DNA of 64,000 bases from positions 434,001-498,000 of the forward strand of contig CANLLZ010000002.1 of assembly GCA_947492235.1 (NCBI GenBank), given 5' to 3'. This stretch comes from an uncultured Altererythrobacter sp. Its GTDB lineage: Bacteria > Pseudomonadota > Alphaproteobacteria > Sphingomonadales > Sphingomonadaceae. Positions 1 to 15,890 of the stretch are shown here, piece by piece (position 1 is the first letter of the stretch; every line of letters starts with the position of its first letter). The notes under the pieces were generated by a model that saw nothing but the letters and a program-made list of their open reading frames with translations, searched no databases and was not told where the DNA came from. The position numbers and the translations under genes were made by a program.

Positions 1-744
1 CAGCGAGCCCAGGCGTTTGGACAGCTTGCCCTCCTTCCCAACCAGCAGCGCCTCGTGCGCGAAACGAGGCGGGGTTGCCCCAAGTGCCTCGAACATCTGT
101 GCCTGCACGGCGGTGTTCGACACATGGTCTTCCCCGCGCAGCACGTCGGTGACACCCATCTCGATATCATCGACCGCGCTCGGCAGCATATAAAGCCAGC
201 TCCCGTCGGCGCGCCGGATCACCGGGTCGGACAATTGCGCGGGGTCGAACTTCACGCTTCCCCGCACGCCATCGTCCCACGCAATCGGCGCGTCATGGTC
301 CAGCTTGAAGCGCCAATGCGGGGCAATGCCATCGGCTTCCTTCGCTGCGCGCTCTTCATCGGTCAGAGCCAGCGCGCCGCGATCATAGATCGGCGGCAGC
401 CCCCGCCCCAGTTGCACCTTGCGCTTCAGTTCCAGCTCCTGCGACGTTTCATAGGCCGGGTAGACGCGGCCCGCTTCTTTCAGCCGCTCGAACGCCGCTT
501 CATACAGCGCCAGCCGCTCCGATTGTCGTTCCTCTCCGTCGGGCTCCATACCGAGCCATGCGAGATCGGCACGGATCGCATCGACATATTCCTCCCGGCT
601 GCGCGCGGCATCGGTATCATCGATCCGCAGCATGAACTTCCCGCCACTTTTGCGCGCGAGAAACCAGTTGTGCAGCGCCGTGCGAATATTGCCGACATGC
701 AGGCGGCCTGTCGGCGAGGGAGCGAAGCGGGTGATCGTTGTCAT
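1..744 (-). CDS. gltX: Glutamyl-tRNA synthetase, N-terminal part (gene cut by left window edge)
   Basis: Class I aminoacyl-tRNA synthetase that charges tRNA-Glu with glutamate in the cytoplasm. The visible 248 residues begin [13 protein letters not shown] and carry the HIGH-type ATP motif as LHVGN, then the catalytic-domain stretch [15 protein letters not shown]. Near the edge comes the KMSKS-type motif as GKLSKRLG. The anticodon-binding C-terminal half lies outside the window. The start is the ATG at 742-744, directly before the conserved TRFAPSPTG block. The upstream neighbour is divergent, so the gene has its own promoter in the 745-975 gap. GltX1 and GltX2 (discriminating or not) cannot be separated from this part alone. 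Confidence 0.96.
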   Translation of the reverse strand, partial: MTTITRFAPSPTGRLHVGNIRTALHNWFLARKSGGKFMLRIDDTDAARSREEYVDAIRADLAWLGMEPDGEERQSERLALYEAAFERLKEAGRVYPAYETSQELELKRKVQLGRGLPPIYDRGALALTDEERAAKEADGIAPHWRFKLDHDAPIAWDDGVRGSVKFDPAQLSDPVIRRADGSWLYMLPSAVDDIEMGVTDVLRGEDHVSNTAVQAQMFEALGATPPRFAHEALLVGKEGKLSKRLGSL

Positions 745-870
745 GCGATTCGGACTAGCTGATGCTGCCACGCAGGGCGAGCCATAGCCGATGGTTTATA
801 GGACTTGCTGCAAAGATTCTGGCCAATTCGGGGGCACGGCAAGGAAAGCCGCAGGATCGGGGCGATCCCC

Positions 871-957
871 TAGTTAAGATTCGTTCAGGATTAACTCAAA
901 ACTAACCACGTGCGGCAATCGGGCGTGAGCACCGACGGGTTATAGGGTGCATAACCA
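871..957 (+). promoter_or_regulatory. Candidate CtrA box and GANTC site upstream of the TadG-like gene
   Basis: TTAA at 891-894, seven bases, then CTAACC at 902-907 fits the CtrA consensus TTAA-N7-TTAA with one mismatch. Another TTAA lies at 874-877, followed at once by GATTC (878-882), a CcrM-type GANTC site. GGTTAT (938-943) and ATAACC (951-956) form an inverted repeat 20 bases before the ATG. Control of pilus genes by CtrA is known in Caulobacter; here it is inferred from sequence only. Confidence 0.4.
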
Positions 958-975
958 CATAAAAAGATACAAACT

Positions 976-2265
976 ATGACACGTCGCCAAACACTTCGCA
1001 GGAAGATCGCATCGCTCCTCCGGCATACCGGAGGCAATACCCTTGCGCTGGTCGGCATGGCCATGATCCCCATGGTCGGCACGATCGGTCTGGGCGTGGA
1101 TGTTGCACAATGGGTGGTCTGGAAACGGCAGCTTCACACGGCAGCCGATCTGGGCGCCTTGGCCGGTGCCCGCGCTCTCGCCGATGGCCATCCGGTCAAG
1201 ATCAATGTCGAGCGCTCCCTGGCTCAGAACGATTTGCGCGCTTTCGATACCGACGCGATCGAAAGCGCGCCAACGGTCGGCCCTTTCAAGGATGACGACG
1301 ACAAGGTCCGCGTGGTCCTGAGCACTTCACAACCTCTGCCCTTCTCCGGGATGTTCCTGAAGGCCTCCCCGAAGATCACGGTGGAGGCGATTGCCGAGAA
1401 CGCCAAGACCGTTCCCAATTGCGTCATCACGCTCGACAAATCGGGCACGGGTGTCAGCATCACGGGCAGCTCCACCGTGGACATGAATTGCGGCCTTGCC
1501 TCCAATTCCGACTTCGATGCGACCACCAGCGATTATCTGAAGGCAGGTGCTCTTTCTGCGGTGGGAACCGTCACCCAAGGTGCCAACATCACGGGTGATA
1601 CGAAGGTCAACGATGGCATCAATGAGGTAAGCGATCCGTTCGCCTCCAAATTGCCAATGCCCAATGCCCAATCGAGTTGTTCGCCGAATAGCTACCCCTT
1701 GATCAAATCTTCAGTCACCATTGGTCCGACGGCCGGCGGAACGATTTGCTATCAGGGTCTGCAAATCAACGATGGCGTCGTTACGCTGCGCCCCGGAACA
1801 TATCTGATCGGTGCGAGCGGTATCTCGGTATCGGCCAAGGCTACACTGCAGGGTACCGGCGTAACATTGATATTCACCAACACCCAGACGCCGTTTAATT
1901 CGGGCAAGATCGGCAGTTTCTGGGCGAACGGTAGCGCGACGATCAACCTGTCTGCACCCACAAGCGGCACATATGCCGGCGTATTGATGTATCAGGACCC
2001 CCGGACGCCCGCGAAGAACAATGGCCTGAAAATTACCGGTAACTCGGATTCCAGCTTCGAGGGAGCAATTTACGCCCCGACCGTCGAAGTCACGATGATC
2101 GGCAACAGCGATATCAGCGGCGCGGCAGGCATCGAAACCCCGTGCTTCCAGATCGTTGCCCTGTTTGCGACATTCACCGGGAACACCAGCGTATCGAACA
2201 ATTGCCCCGGCGGCGGCGGCGCTGCCGCTTTCGGTGGTGACGGCACGATCAGGTTGGTGAGCTGA
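976..2265 (+). CDS. TadG-like (TadE/G family) pilus-assembly/secreted protein
   Basis: A 429-residue protein with a short basic N-terminus (MTRRQTLRRKIAS). One hydrophobic segment at about residues 20-45 includes GNTLALVGMAMIPMVG, the hallmark of Flp-pilus TadE/TadG-like proteins. It is followed by an amphipathic stretch (VVWKRQLHTAADLGALAGAR) and a long Thr/Ser/Gly-rich exported region that looks beta-rich (many G-x-I/V-x-T repeats, residues about 150-400). TadG-type proteins are anchored in the inner membrane and help assemble Flp/Tad pili. It begins a three-gene operon: its TGA overlaps the next ATG. No Tad ATPase, TadB/C or secretin is in the window, so its pilus role is inferred. Confidence 0.8.
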   Translation: MTRRQTLRRKIASLLRHTGGNTLALVGMAMIPMVGTIGLGVDVAQWVVWKRQLHTAADLGALAGARALADGHPVKINVERSLAQNDLRAFDTDAIESAPTVGPFKDDDDKVRVVLSTSQPLPFSGMFLKASPKITVEAIAENAKTVPNCVITLDKSGTGVSITGSSTVDMNCGLASNSDFDATTSDYLKAGALSAVGTVTQGANITGDTKVNDGINEVSDPFASKLPMPNAQSSCSPNSYPLIKSSVTIGPTAGGTICYQGLQINDGVVTLRPGTYLIGASGISVSAKATLQGTGVTLIFTNTQTPFNSGKIGSFWANGSATINLSAPTSGTYAGVLMYQDPRTPAKNNGLKITGNSDSSFEGAIYAPTVEVTMIGNSDISGAAGIETPCFQIVALFATFTGNTSVSNNCPGGGGAAAFGGDGTIRLVS

Positions 2266-2729
2266 TGATGCGCTATATCTTCCGCAAACTGCGCCCCGAT
2301 GCACGCGGCACCGCCACGATTGAGTTGGCGATGGCGCTGCCTGTGCTCACCGTGATGGCCTTGGCCTCCATCGATTTCGTCCTCGGCTTCGGCTACAAGA
2401 TGAATCTGCAGCAATACGCGCAATCGGGTGCCGATTTCGTGATTGCCAATGGCGAGAATTTGCCCACCGATGCCCAAGTGTCGACCGAAGTCGCAGCCGT
2501 CAGCGGTCTCGATCCCGCAGCAATCAGCGTCACCAAATGGACCGAGTGCAATCAGGCGAAGCAATCGACCTATGGTTCGTGCCCCGGCGCATCGGACAAC
2601 AAGGCGAATTACATGCAGATCGCTGTCACCGATACATACCAGCCTATCTTGGCTATCGAGGGGATTGCCGACTTCGTGCCGAGTACGGCCCTGACCGGGA
2701 CGGCAGTGGTGCGGATACCGGCACCATGA
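2265..2729 (+). CDS. TadE-family pilus-assembly protein
   Basis: A 154-residue pseudopilin-like protein. The N-terminus (RPDARGTATIELAMALPVL) has the TadE signature, with a Gly-Thr-Ala-x-x-Glu core followed by a single transmembrane helix at about residues 18-40. The remainder is a short periplasmic domain with two cysteines (ECNQ and SCPG) that could form a disulfide. ATG 2265 overlaps the previous stop (TGATG), and a second in-frame ATG at 2268 is equally possible. The 3' end overlaps the next gene by four bases. TadE proteins are minor pilins of the Tad system. Confidence 0.8.
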   Translation: MMRYIFRKLRPDARGTATIELAMALPVLTVMALASIDFVLGFGYKMNLQQYAQSGADFVIANGENLPTDAQVSTEVAAVSGLDPAAISVTKWTECNQAKQSTYGSCPGASDNKANYMQIAVTDTYQPILAIEGIADFVPSTALTGTAVVRIPAP

Positions 2730-3127
2730 CATTTTGCAAACGGATAGCCCGCAATACGCGCGGTGCGGCGATGGTGGAATTCGCGCTTGTGGCACCGATT
2801 CTGATCACTCTGCTGGTCGGCGCTATGAATATCGGCATCTATTTCTTCGCGCAGAACTCCGTCAACAATGCGGTGGAGGTCGCAGCACGCGAAGCGGCGA
2901 TATACCCCACCCCCAGCGACACCCAGCTGCAGGCCCTGTTCGACGATGCGTTGTTGAAGGAAGAATCCACCGTCTCTGTCGTGCTGGGTGTTTCCCATGG
3001 CACCGCCACAAACGGCACCAAATATGTAACACTCAGCACCAGCTACAATGTGCCAGTAAACCTCATTCTGGGTAAGGTGAATGACATCCCGGTCCGTTCC
3101 GAACGGCGGGTCTACGTGCAGGACTGA
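2726..3127 (+). CDS. TadE-family pilus-assembly protein (second copy)
   Basis: A 133-residue paralogue of the preceding protein. Basic N-terminus, then GAAMVEFALVAPILITLLVG with the invariant Glu of the TadE helix, then a short exported domain (NSVNNAVEVAAREAA). I chose ATG 2726, which overlaps the TGA of the upstream gene as ATGA. A longer reading from 2537 would overlap that gene out of frame and has no family support. This is the last gene of the operon; a strong hairpin terminator starts 37 bases downstream. Confidence 0.8.
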   Translation: MTFCKRIARNTRGAAMVEFALVAPILITLLVGAMNIGIYFFAQNSVNNAVEVAAREAAIYPTPSDTQLQALFDDALLKEESTVSVVLGVSHGTATNGTKYVTLSTSYNVPVNLILGKVNDIPVRSERRVYVQD

Positions 3128-3164
3128 TGTCGCCCGTCCCGTAAACAAGCTCCATCCGAAAAAA

Positions 3165-3195
3165 GCCCCGCCGGATCGCTCCGGCGGGGCTTTTT
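3165..3195. terminator. Intrinsic (bidirectional) terminator between tadE-like gene and rpoC
   Basis: Perfect 11-base arms at 3165-3175 and 3180-3190, tetra-loop, then TTTTT at 3191-3195. A-rich sequence on the other side lets it also serve leftward transcripts. It lies between convergent tad-type genes and rpoC. Confidence 0.88.
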
Positions 3196-3214
3196 ATTGC
3201 ACGCTCGAAACCGA

Positions 3215-7579
<4,365 letters not shown>

Positions 7580-7624
7580 TTTGTCGTTCCCTTGAGGGGG
7601 AGAAATTGGGTCAGCGAATGGTCA

Positions 7625-7658
7625 GGCCGGGCATGAGGCAAAGCCCCTGCGCCCGGCC
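7625..7658 (-). promoter_or_regulatory. Hairpin in the rpoB-rpoC spacer
   Basis: GGCCGGGC (7625-7632) pairs with GCCCGGCC (7651-7658), with an inner GGC/GCC pairing, in the 84-base spacer between rpoB and rpoC. No T tract follows in the minus direction, so it is more likely an mRNA processing or stability element than a terminator. Confidence 0.35.
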
Positions 7659-7663
7659 CACCA

Positions 7664-11848
<4,185 letters not shown>

Positions 11849-12227
11849 GGAGGAGTTTCGCCTTCTCTCGTCCCGGACGGCAGGGGAAATCCCGCCGACC
11901 TTGGTAAAAATATGTCCGTCACGGGAAAAGCCATGATCGCCAGACGCAGCAAAAGGCCGCAGCGATTCGCATAGCCTTTCCAGGCCTGCGGGCTGCAGCT
12001 TTCGTCTCAAAACGTCGCGATTATGGCATTCGCGGCTTCCTTCCGTGGCCAATCCCCGCGTCTGGACAGGCCGTGCTCGAAGCGCGCGATGGGGTGCAGA
12101 TAGGATCGGGCCGGCGATTTGTCAAACAGCGGAACGGTTTTGCTTATCGTTTTTCGATATTATTGATTGACGATAAGGAAAATCCCACTTATCGAAAAAC
12201 GATAACTTACATTGAAAGGCATATCCC
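11849..12227. promoter_or_regulatory. Divergent promoter region between rpoB and the DUF2975 gene
   Basis: A 379-base gap with no gene. The rpoB-proximal part (11849-12120) must hold the rpoBC leader and promoter; I cannot place its boxes with confidence. The distal part holds the TATCG operator pair and a likely promoter for the rightward module: TTGACG (12167-12172), 17 bases, then TATCGA (12190-12195). Confidence 0.5.
12145..12204 (+). promoter_or_regulatory. Paired palindromic operators TATCG-N5-CGATA
   Basis: Site 1 at 12145-12159 is TATCG-TTTTT-CGATA; site 2 at 12190-12204 is TATCG-AAAAA-CGATA. Each is a perfect palindrome, the two are inverted copies of each other, and their centres are 45 bases apart. 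Site 2 covers the presumed -10 box and site 1 lies just upstream of the -35. A small HTH regulator is encoded in the operon behind it, so self-repression is the simplest inference. Confidence 0.7.
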
Positions 12228-12731
12228 ATGCTTCGCACCGCGCATATCGCGCTCGGCTTTCTCAACGCGCTTAACTGGGCGCTGGGAGTGATGTTCGTGC
12301 TCCTCTTCGCGTTCCTCGCGATCGAGCCTGACGCCCTGCCCGCCAAGATCGAAACCGAGTTCGATCCGCAGCAGACGGGCGCGCTTGTCACATGGCTCTG
12401 GGTGTCCTGCGCGGTCACGCTCGCCACCGTACCGCTGGCGCATGTCATCTTCACCCGGCTGCGCCGGATGATCCGCGAGCTTCAAACCGGCGACGTTTTC
12501 TCGCCCTCCAGCATTGCGACGCTCAGGACGATCGCGCTGTGCATGCTCGGCATCAGCGTGGGCGACCTCGTTTTCGGACTGACTTCGGTGAAGGTGAGTG
12601 AACAAACCGGCGAATATCTGGGGTGGTCGCCGTCTGTCTCGATCTGGCTCGTTTCCGGCCTGCTGTTCATCCTCGCCCGCATTTTCGAGGAAGGCCGGGC
12701 CATGCGCGAAGAGCTGGAGGGCACGGTTTGA
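12228..12731 (+). CDS. DUF2975-family membrane protein
   Basis: A 167-residue integral membrane protein with four predicted helices: around residues 5-32, 50-75, 95-120 and 135-155. It carries the DUF2975-type loop IRELQTGDVFSPSSIATLRTIAL between helices 2 and 3. The function of the family is unknown; members are very often followed by a small Cro/CI-type regulator, as here. AAAGG at 12215-12219 is the ribosome binding site. The stop overlaps the start of the regulator gene by one base, so the two are translationally coupled. Confidence 0.82.
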   Translation: MLRTAHIALGFLNALNWALGVMFVLLFAFLAIEPDALPAKIETEFDPQQTGALVTWLWVSCAVTLATVPLAHVIFTRLRRMIRELQTGDVFSPSSIATLRTIALCMLGISVGDLVFGLTSVKVSEQTGEYLGWSPSVSIWLVSGLLFILARIFEEGRAMREELEGTV

Positions 12732-12955
12732 TGGCCGGTGGCAATTCCATCACCGTCCATCTTGACCGGCTGCTTGAGGAACGGGGCATGACCCAGACGG
12801 AGCTGGCCGAGCGGGTCGGGCTGACCCAGGCCAACCTGTCGATTCTCAAGACCGGCAAGGCCAAGGCCATTCGTTTCACCACGCTCGAAGCCATCTGCCG
12901 CGAACTCGGCTGCCAGCCGGGCGATCTGCTCGCATACGAACCGAAGGGCTTGTGA
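12731..12955 (+). CDS. Small Cro/CI-type (YozG-like) HTH regulator
   Basis: A 74-residue protein consisting of little more than a helix-turn-helix: LDRLLEERGMTQTELAERVG, then LTQANLSILKTGKAKAIRFT, then the third-helix stretch LEAICRELGCQPGDLLAYEP typical of the YozG/HTH_26 class. It is coupled to the DUF2975 gene (A of ATG shared with the TGA) and to the next membrane gene. It likely binds the two TATCG-N5-CGATA palindromes upstream of the operon and represses it, perhaps in response to the membrane partner; that is inferred from position. Confidence 0.88.
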   Translation: MAGGNSITVHLDRLLEERGMTQTELAERVGLTQANLSILKTGKAKAIRFTTLEAICRELGCQPGDLLAYEPKGL

Positions 12956-13752
12956 TGAAATCCGACTTCAAGGCTCTCTACACCAGCGCATGGGCGTTCA
13001 TGCTGGCGTGCCCGCTCTTGTTCCTCATTCCGGTGCTGGTCGAGTTCGCGCAGCATGTCGTCGAGATGCAGACGGGCATGTATACGGGCGAAGAAGGCGC
13101 CGCTGCCGCAGCCGATCATCCGCTGCGGATGCAGTTCGGGTTTGCAAAGACGCTGGCGCTGCTTTTGCCGGGATATTGGTTCGTTCGCTTCGTGATGTTC
13201 GGCAACGATGCAGTCGAGGCACGCAGGTTGGCGTGGCCGGCGATCGGCCTCTGGCTGGTTCTTGCCGCAATCAGCGCTGCGCAGCTTTACTGGCAGATGT
13301 TCGGAGGGAGCCTCCCGCAAATGGTGGGGCTCGACGGGAACGCAGCCGGTCTTGCAAGCGGTGGACTGTCGCTTTTTGCCACGATCCTCGGCATCTATTT
13401 CACCTGCTGGATGATCGCCTGGCCTCTCGGCAATGCGCGGATCGGCCCGATCCGCTCGTTCCGCATCATGACCGGTTCCTTCTGGTACGCCGTCGCATTG
13501 CTTCTGGCGGGCGTCTTGCCGCTCATGGCCCTGCATTATGGACTGGGCTACGCGGCGATCCTGTGGACGCCCCATTGGCTGGACTGGATCATCATGGCCT
13601 TCGATTCGGTCGTCACCGGCTTCCTCGCGCTCACGATGACGGGGAGCATGATATTCGCAGCGCGTCACGCTGCTGATCGAAAGGGTGCGAGCCTGCTCCC
13701 GGACGAAAGCGAGCCCGTAATCATTTCCACCCCGTCCGAGGAGGCCGGATAA
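12955..13752 (+). CDS. Multi-pass membrane protein of unknown function
   Basis: A 265-residue protein with about six hydrophobic segments (near residues 10-33, 60-80, 92-115, 130-160, 180-205 and 215-240) and an acidic cytoplasmic tail. I do not recognise a named family. The ATG at 12955 overlaps the TGA of the regulator gene; a GTG at 12952 one codon earlier is also open. Its last base overlaps the next start (TAATG). Co-translation with a DUF2975/HTH pair suggests it is the cargo of that regulatory pair. Confidence 0.72.
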   Translation: MKSDFKALYTSAWAFMLACPLLFLIPVLVEFAQHVVEMQTGMYTGEEGAAAAADHPLRMQFGFAKTLALLLPGYWFVRFVMFGNDAVEARRLAWPAIGLWLVLAAISAAQLYWQMFGGSLPQMVGLDGNAAGLASGGLSLFATILGIYFTCWMIAWPLGNARIGPIRSFRIMTGSFWYAVALLLAGVLPLMALHYGLGYAAILWTPHWLDWIIMAFDSVVTGFLALTMTGSMIFAARHAADRKGASLLPDESEPVIISTPSEEAG

Positions 13753-14402
13753 TGCGCCTGACACTTGCAAAAGCCGGAGGCCTCGCCTCGCTCACCATTG
13801 CCGCGACCTATCTGTTCGGGTTCGCGCTGTTTATCTTCGTCCTTGATTCGTCGGGCTATGAGGGTTTGGCGGGCAGACTGGCCTTCGCCACCGACAATTG
13901 GGCTGCGCTCACCTTGGCGATGATAGTGCTCTATCTGGTTTGCGGCTCCGCGCTCATCGTGCTGGTCTGCGCTCTGTATGAAAGGATGCGAGACACTATG
14001 CGCGGCGCCAGCTTGGTCGCGGCAGGCTTTGGTCTGGCGTGGGCCACGCTGCTGCTTGCCAGCGGCATGGTCAGCATCACCGGGATACAATCCGTGATGC
14101 AGATTGCAGCGGACGACGCCGAGAGCGCGGCCACCATCTGGGCGGCGGTCGGCACGGTCCAGAACGGCCTTGGCGGAGGAATCGAGTTCGTCGGCGGCGC
14201 ATGGTCGATCCTCGTCAGCATCATAGCGCTGAAGACGGGCACATTCTCGCGGCCTCTCGCATGGCTTGGCATTGCACTGGGACTAGTCGGGCTGGCGACG
14301 GCTTGGCCGCTATCGGAAGAACTCACTTCGATCTTCGGTCTGGGGCAGATCGTCTGGTTTATCTGGCTGGGTGTGGCCCTGATACGACCTTCCAAAGCTT
14401 GA
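13752..14402 (+). CDS. Multi-pass membrane protein, DUF4386-like
   Basis: A 216-residue protein with six hydrophobic helices. The pattern GGLASLTIAATYLFGFALFI near the N-terminus, a central GLAWATLLLASGMVSITG helix and a conserved-looking ...GLGGGIEFVGGAWSILVS... segment resemble DUF4386 or similar small membrane families of unknown function. It starts at ATG 13752, coupled to the upstream membrane gene, and ends the four-gene module. The rplJ leader follows within 300 bases; I see no clear terminator between. Confidence 0.68.
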   Translation: MRLTLAKAGGLASLTIAATYLFGFALFIFVLDSSGYEGLAGRLAFATDNWAALTLAMIVLYLVCGSALIVLVCALYERMRDTMRGASLVAAGFGLAWATLLLASGMVSITGIQSVMQIAADDAESAATIWAAVGTVQNGLGGGIEFVGGAWSILVSIIALKTGTFSRPLAWLGIALGLVGLATAWPLSEELTSIFGLGQIVWFIWLGVALIRPSKA

Positions 14403-14702
14403 CATAGCGCTTGACTCAGCGGCCCAATTCCTTAGTGGCCCGCATCGACCAATGCGCCTCGGCGTGAAGGTCATCCGTCCGAGACAGTTGGTGAGGGATA
14501 TTCGCCCTTCTTAATTTCCAGCCGAGATGGGAAAAGAGATTTTCGCGCGCGGTGTCATACCGCACGCTTCCGGTGCCCTTTCGCACCACCTCCTTCCCTT
14601 CGACAAGCGGACTCGCCCTTGGCGCAGCTCAGGCTGTGCCTTGGACAAACGTAGCCGGTCGTTCGGGAGCCATCCCGGATGGCCATAGTGAAGGAGTATG
14701 GC
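14403..14702 (+). promoter_or_regulatory. rplJL promoter/leader (putative L10 leader)
   Basis: A 300-base untranslated stretch ending in AAGGAG (14691-14696), six bases before the rplJ ATG. A TTGACT box at 14411-14416 could be the -35. Ribosomal protein L10 (with L7/L12) represses rplJL translation by binding the leader in many bacteria, and the length is right for that. I infer such a leader here but did not fold it in full. Confidence 0.45.
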
Positions 14703-15218
14703 ATGGATCGTTCGCAAAAAGCCGATGCGGTTGCCCAGCTCAATGCAGTCTTCAACGAGGTTGGTGTGGTCGTCGTGACCCGCAATCTCGGCCTGACGGT
14801 GGAGCAATCCACCGATCTGCGCGGGAAGATGCGTGAAGCCGGTGCATCCTACAAGGTTGCGAAGAACCGCCTCGCCAAGCTCGCCCTGAAAGACACCCCG
14901 TATGCCGGCATGGAAGACATGCTGACGGGGCCGACCGCTCTCGGTTATTCCGAAGATCCGGTCGCAGCCGCCAAGGCTGCCGTCGAATTTGCCAAGACGA
15001 ACGACAAGCTCGAAATCGTCGGCGGCAGCATGGGCGGACAGGTGCTCGACGAAGCAGGGATCAAGGCGCTCGCCTCGATGCCGAGCCTTGACGAGCTGCG
15101 TGGCACGATTGTCGGTCTCGTCAACGCCCCGGCGACGAAAATCGCCCAGGTCGTCAACGCGCCCGCCAACAAGCTTGCCCGTGTCTTCGGTGCCTATGGC
15201 GCCAAGGAAGCGGCATAA
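14703..15218 (+). CDS. rplJ: 50S ribosomal protein L10
   Basis: The 171-residue L10, base of the ribosomal stalk that carries L7/L12 dimers and, as a complex, represses its own mRNA. MDRSQKADAVAQLNAVFNEV at the N-terminus, then TRNLGLTVEQSTDLRGKMRE and YKVAKNRLAKLAL are typical. The C-terminal helix NAPANKLARVFGAYGAKEAA binds the stalk dimers. The start at 14703 has AAGGAG six bases upstream; a longer frame from 14679 includes that Shine-Dalgarno and is rejected. rplL follows 86 bases later. Confidence 0.97.
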   Translation: MDRSQKADAVAQLNAVFNEVGVVVVTRNLGLTVEQSTDLRGKMREAGASYKVAKNRLAKLALKDTPYAGMEDMLTGPTALGYSEDPVAAAKAAVEFAKTNDKLEIVGGSMGGQVLDEAGIKALASMPSLDELRGTIVGLVNAPATKIAQVVNAPANKLARVFGAYGAKEAA

Positions 15219-15304
15219 GCGGTTCAACGCGAATAGCAGACATTCAATGGGGTTCGATTGCAGCATGACGCTGCGCCCCGCCGATTATTTTGGAGTGATA
15301 CAAC

Positions 15305-15682
15305 ATGGCCGATATTGCCAAGCTGGTTGAAGAACTGAGCAAACTGACTGTCCTGGAAGCTGCAGAGCTGGCCAAGGCACTGGAAGAAGAGTGGGGCGTG
15401 AGCGCCGCAGCAGCCGTCGCCGTCGCAGGCCCGGCCGCTGGTGGTGGCGACGCAGCCGCTGCTGAAGAAAAGGACGAATTCGACGTGGTTCTCACCGGCG
15501 ACGGTGGCAAGAAGATCCAGGTCATCAAGGAAGTCCGTGCAATCACCGGTCTGGGTCTGGGCGAAGCCAAGGCTCTGGTCGAAGGCGCACCCAAGCCGAT
15601 CAAGGAAGGCGTTGCGAAAGCAGAAGCCGAAGAGATCAAGGGCAAGATCGAAGCAGCCGGCGGTACCGTCGAGCTCAAGTAA
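15305..15682 (+). CDS. rplL: 50S ribosomal protein L7/L12
   Basis: The 125-residue stalk protein that recruits translation factors. Dimerisation domain [20 protein letters not shown], an Ala/Gly-rich hinge ([17 protein letters not shown]) and the globular C-terminal domain [20 protein letters not shown] ... [20 protein letters not shown]. In most proteobacteria rpoB follows; here a strong terminator ends the unit 82 bases downstream and unrelated genes follow. Confidence 0.97.
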   Translation: MADIAKLVEELSKLTVLEAAELAKALEEEWGVSAAAAVAVAGPAAGGGDAAAAEEKDEFDVVLTGDGGKKIQVIKEVRAITGLGLGEAKALVEGAPKPIKEGVAKAEAEEIKGKIEAAGGTVELK

Positions 15683-15763
15683 TTGAGTTCACGAGGTTGC
15701 TTGGGCTCGCTCAAGTAAGCTTCGTTTCAAGTTTTGTGGGTGTCTTGAAGCGCCCGCAAAAGG

Positions 15764-15796
15764 AAGGGGTGGTGCCGCAAGGTGCCGCCCCTTTTT
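15764..15796 (+). terminator. Intrinsic terminator after rplL
   Basis: 13-base arms at 15764-15776 and 15781-15793 (with a few G-T pairs) closed by a GCAA tetraloop, followed by TTTTT (15792-15796). Its presence shows rplJL is a complete transcription unit here, without rpoBC. Confidence 0.9.
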
Positions 15797-15890
15797 CATT
15801 GAACTTAGTGGCAATGGCTGCGGCCGGTCACCTCGCGGTATATTTGCCGTTTCATCGCACTCGACGATAGCCCCGGCGCATCCTAGCGTT

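Noticed and set aside
11849..12052. 68-residue N-terminal extension of rpoB
   Set aside because: Not conserved in the family; the ATG ending at 11848 gives the normal start.
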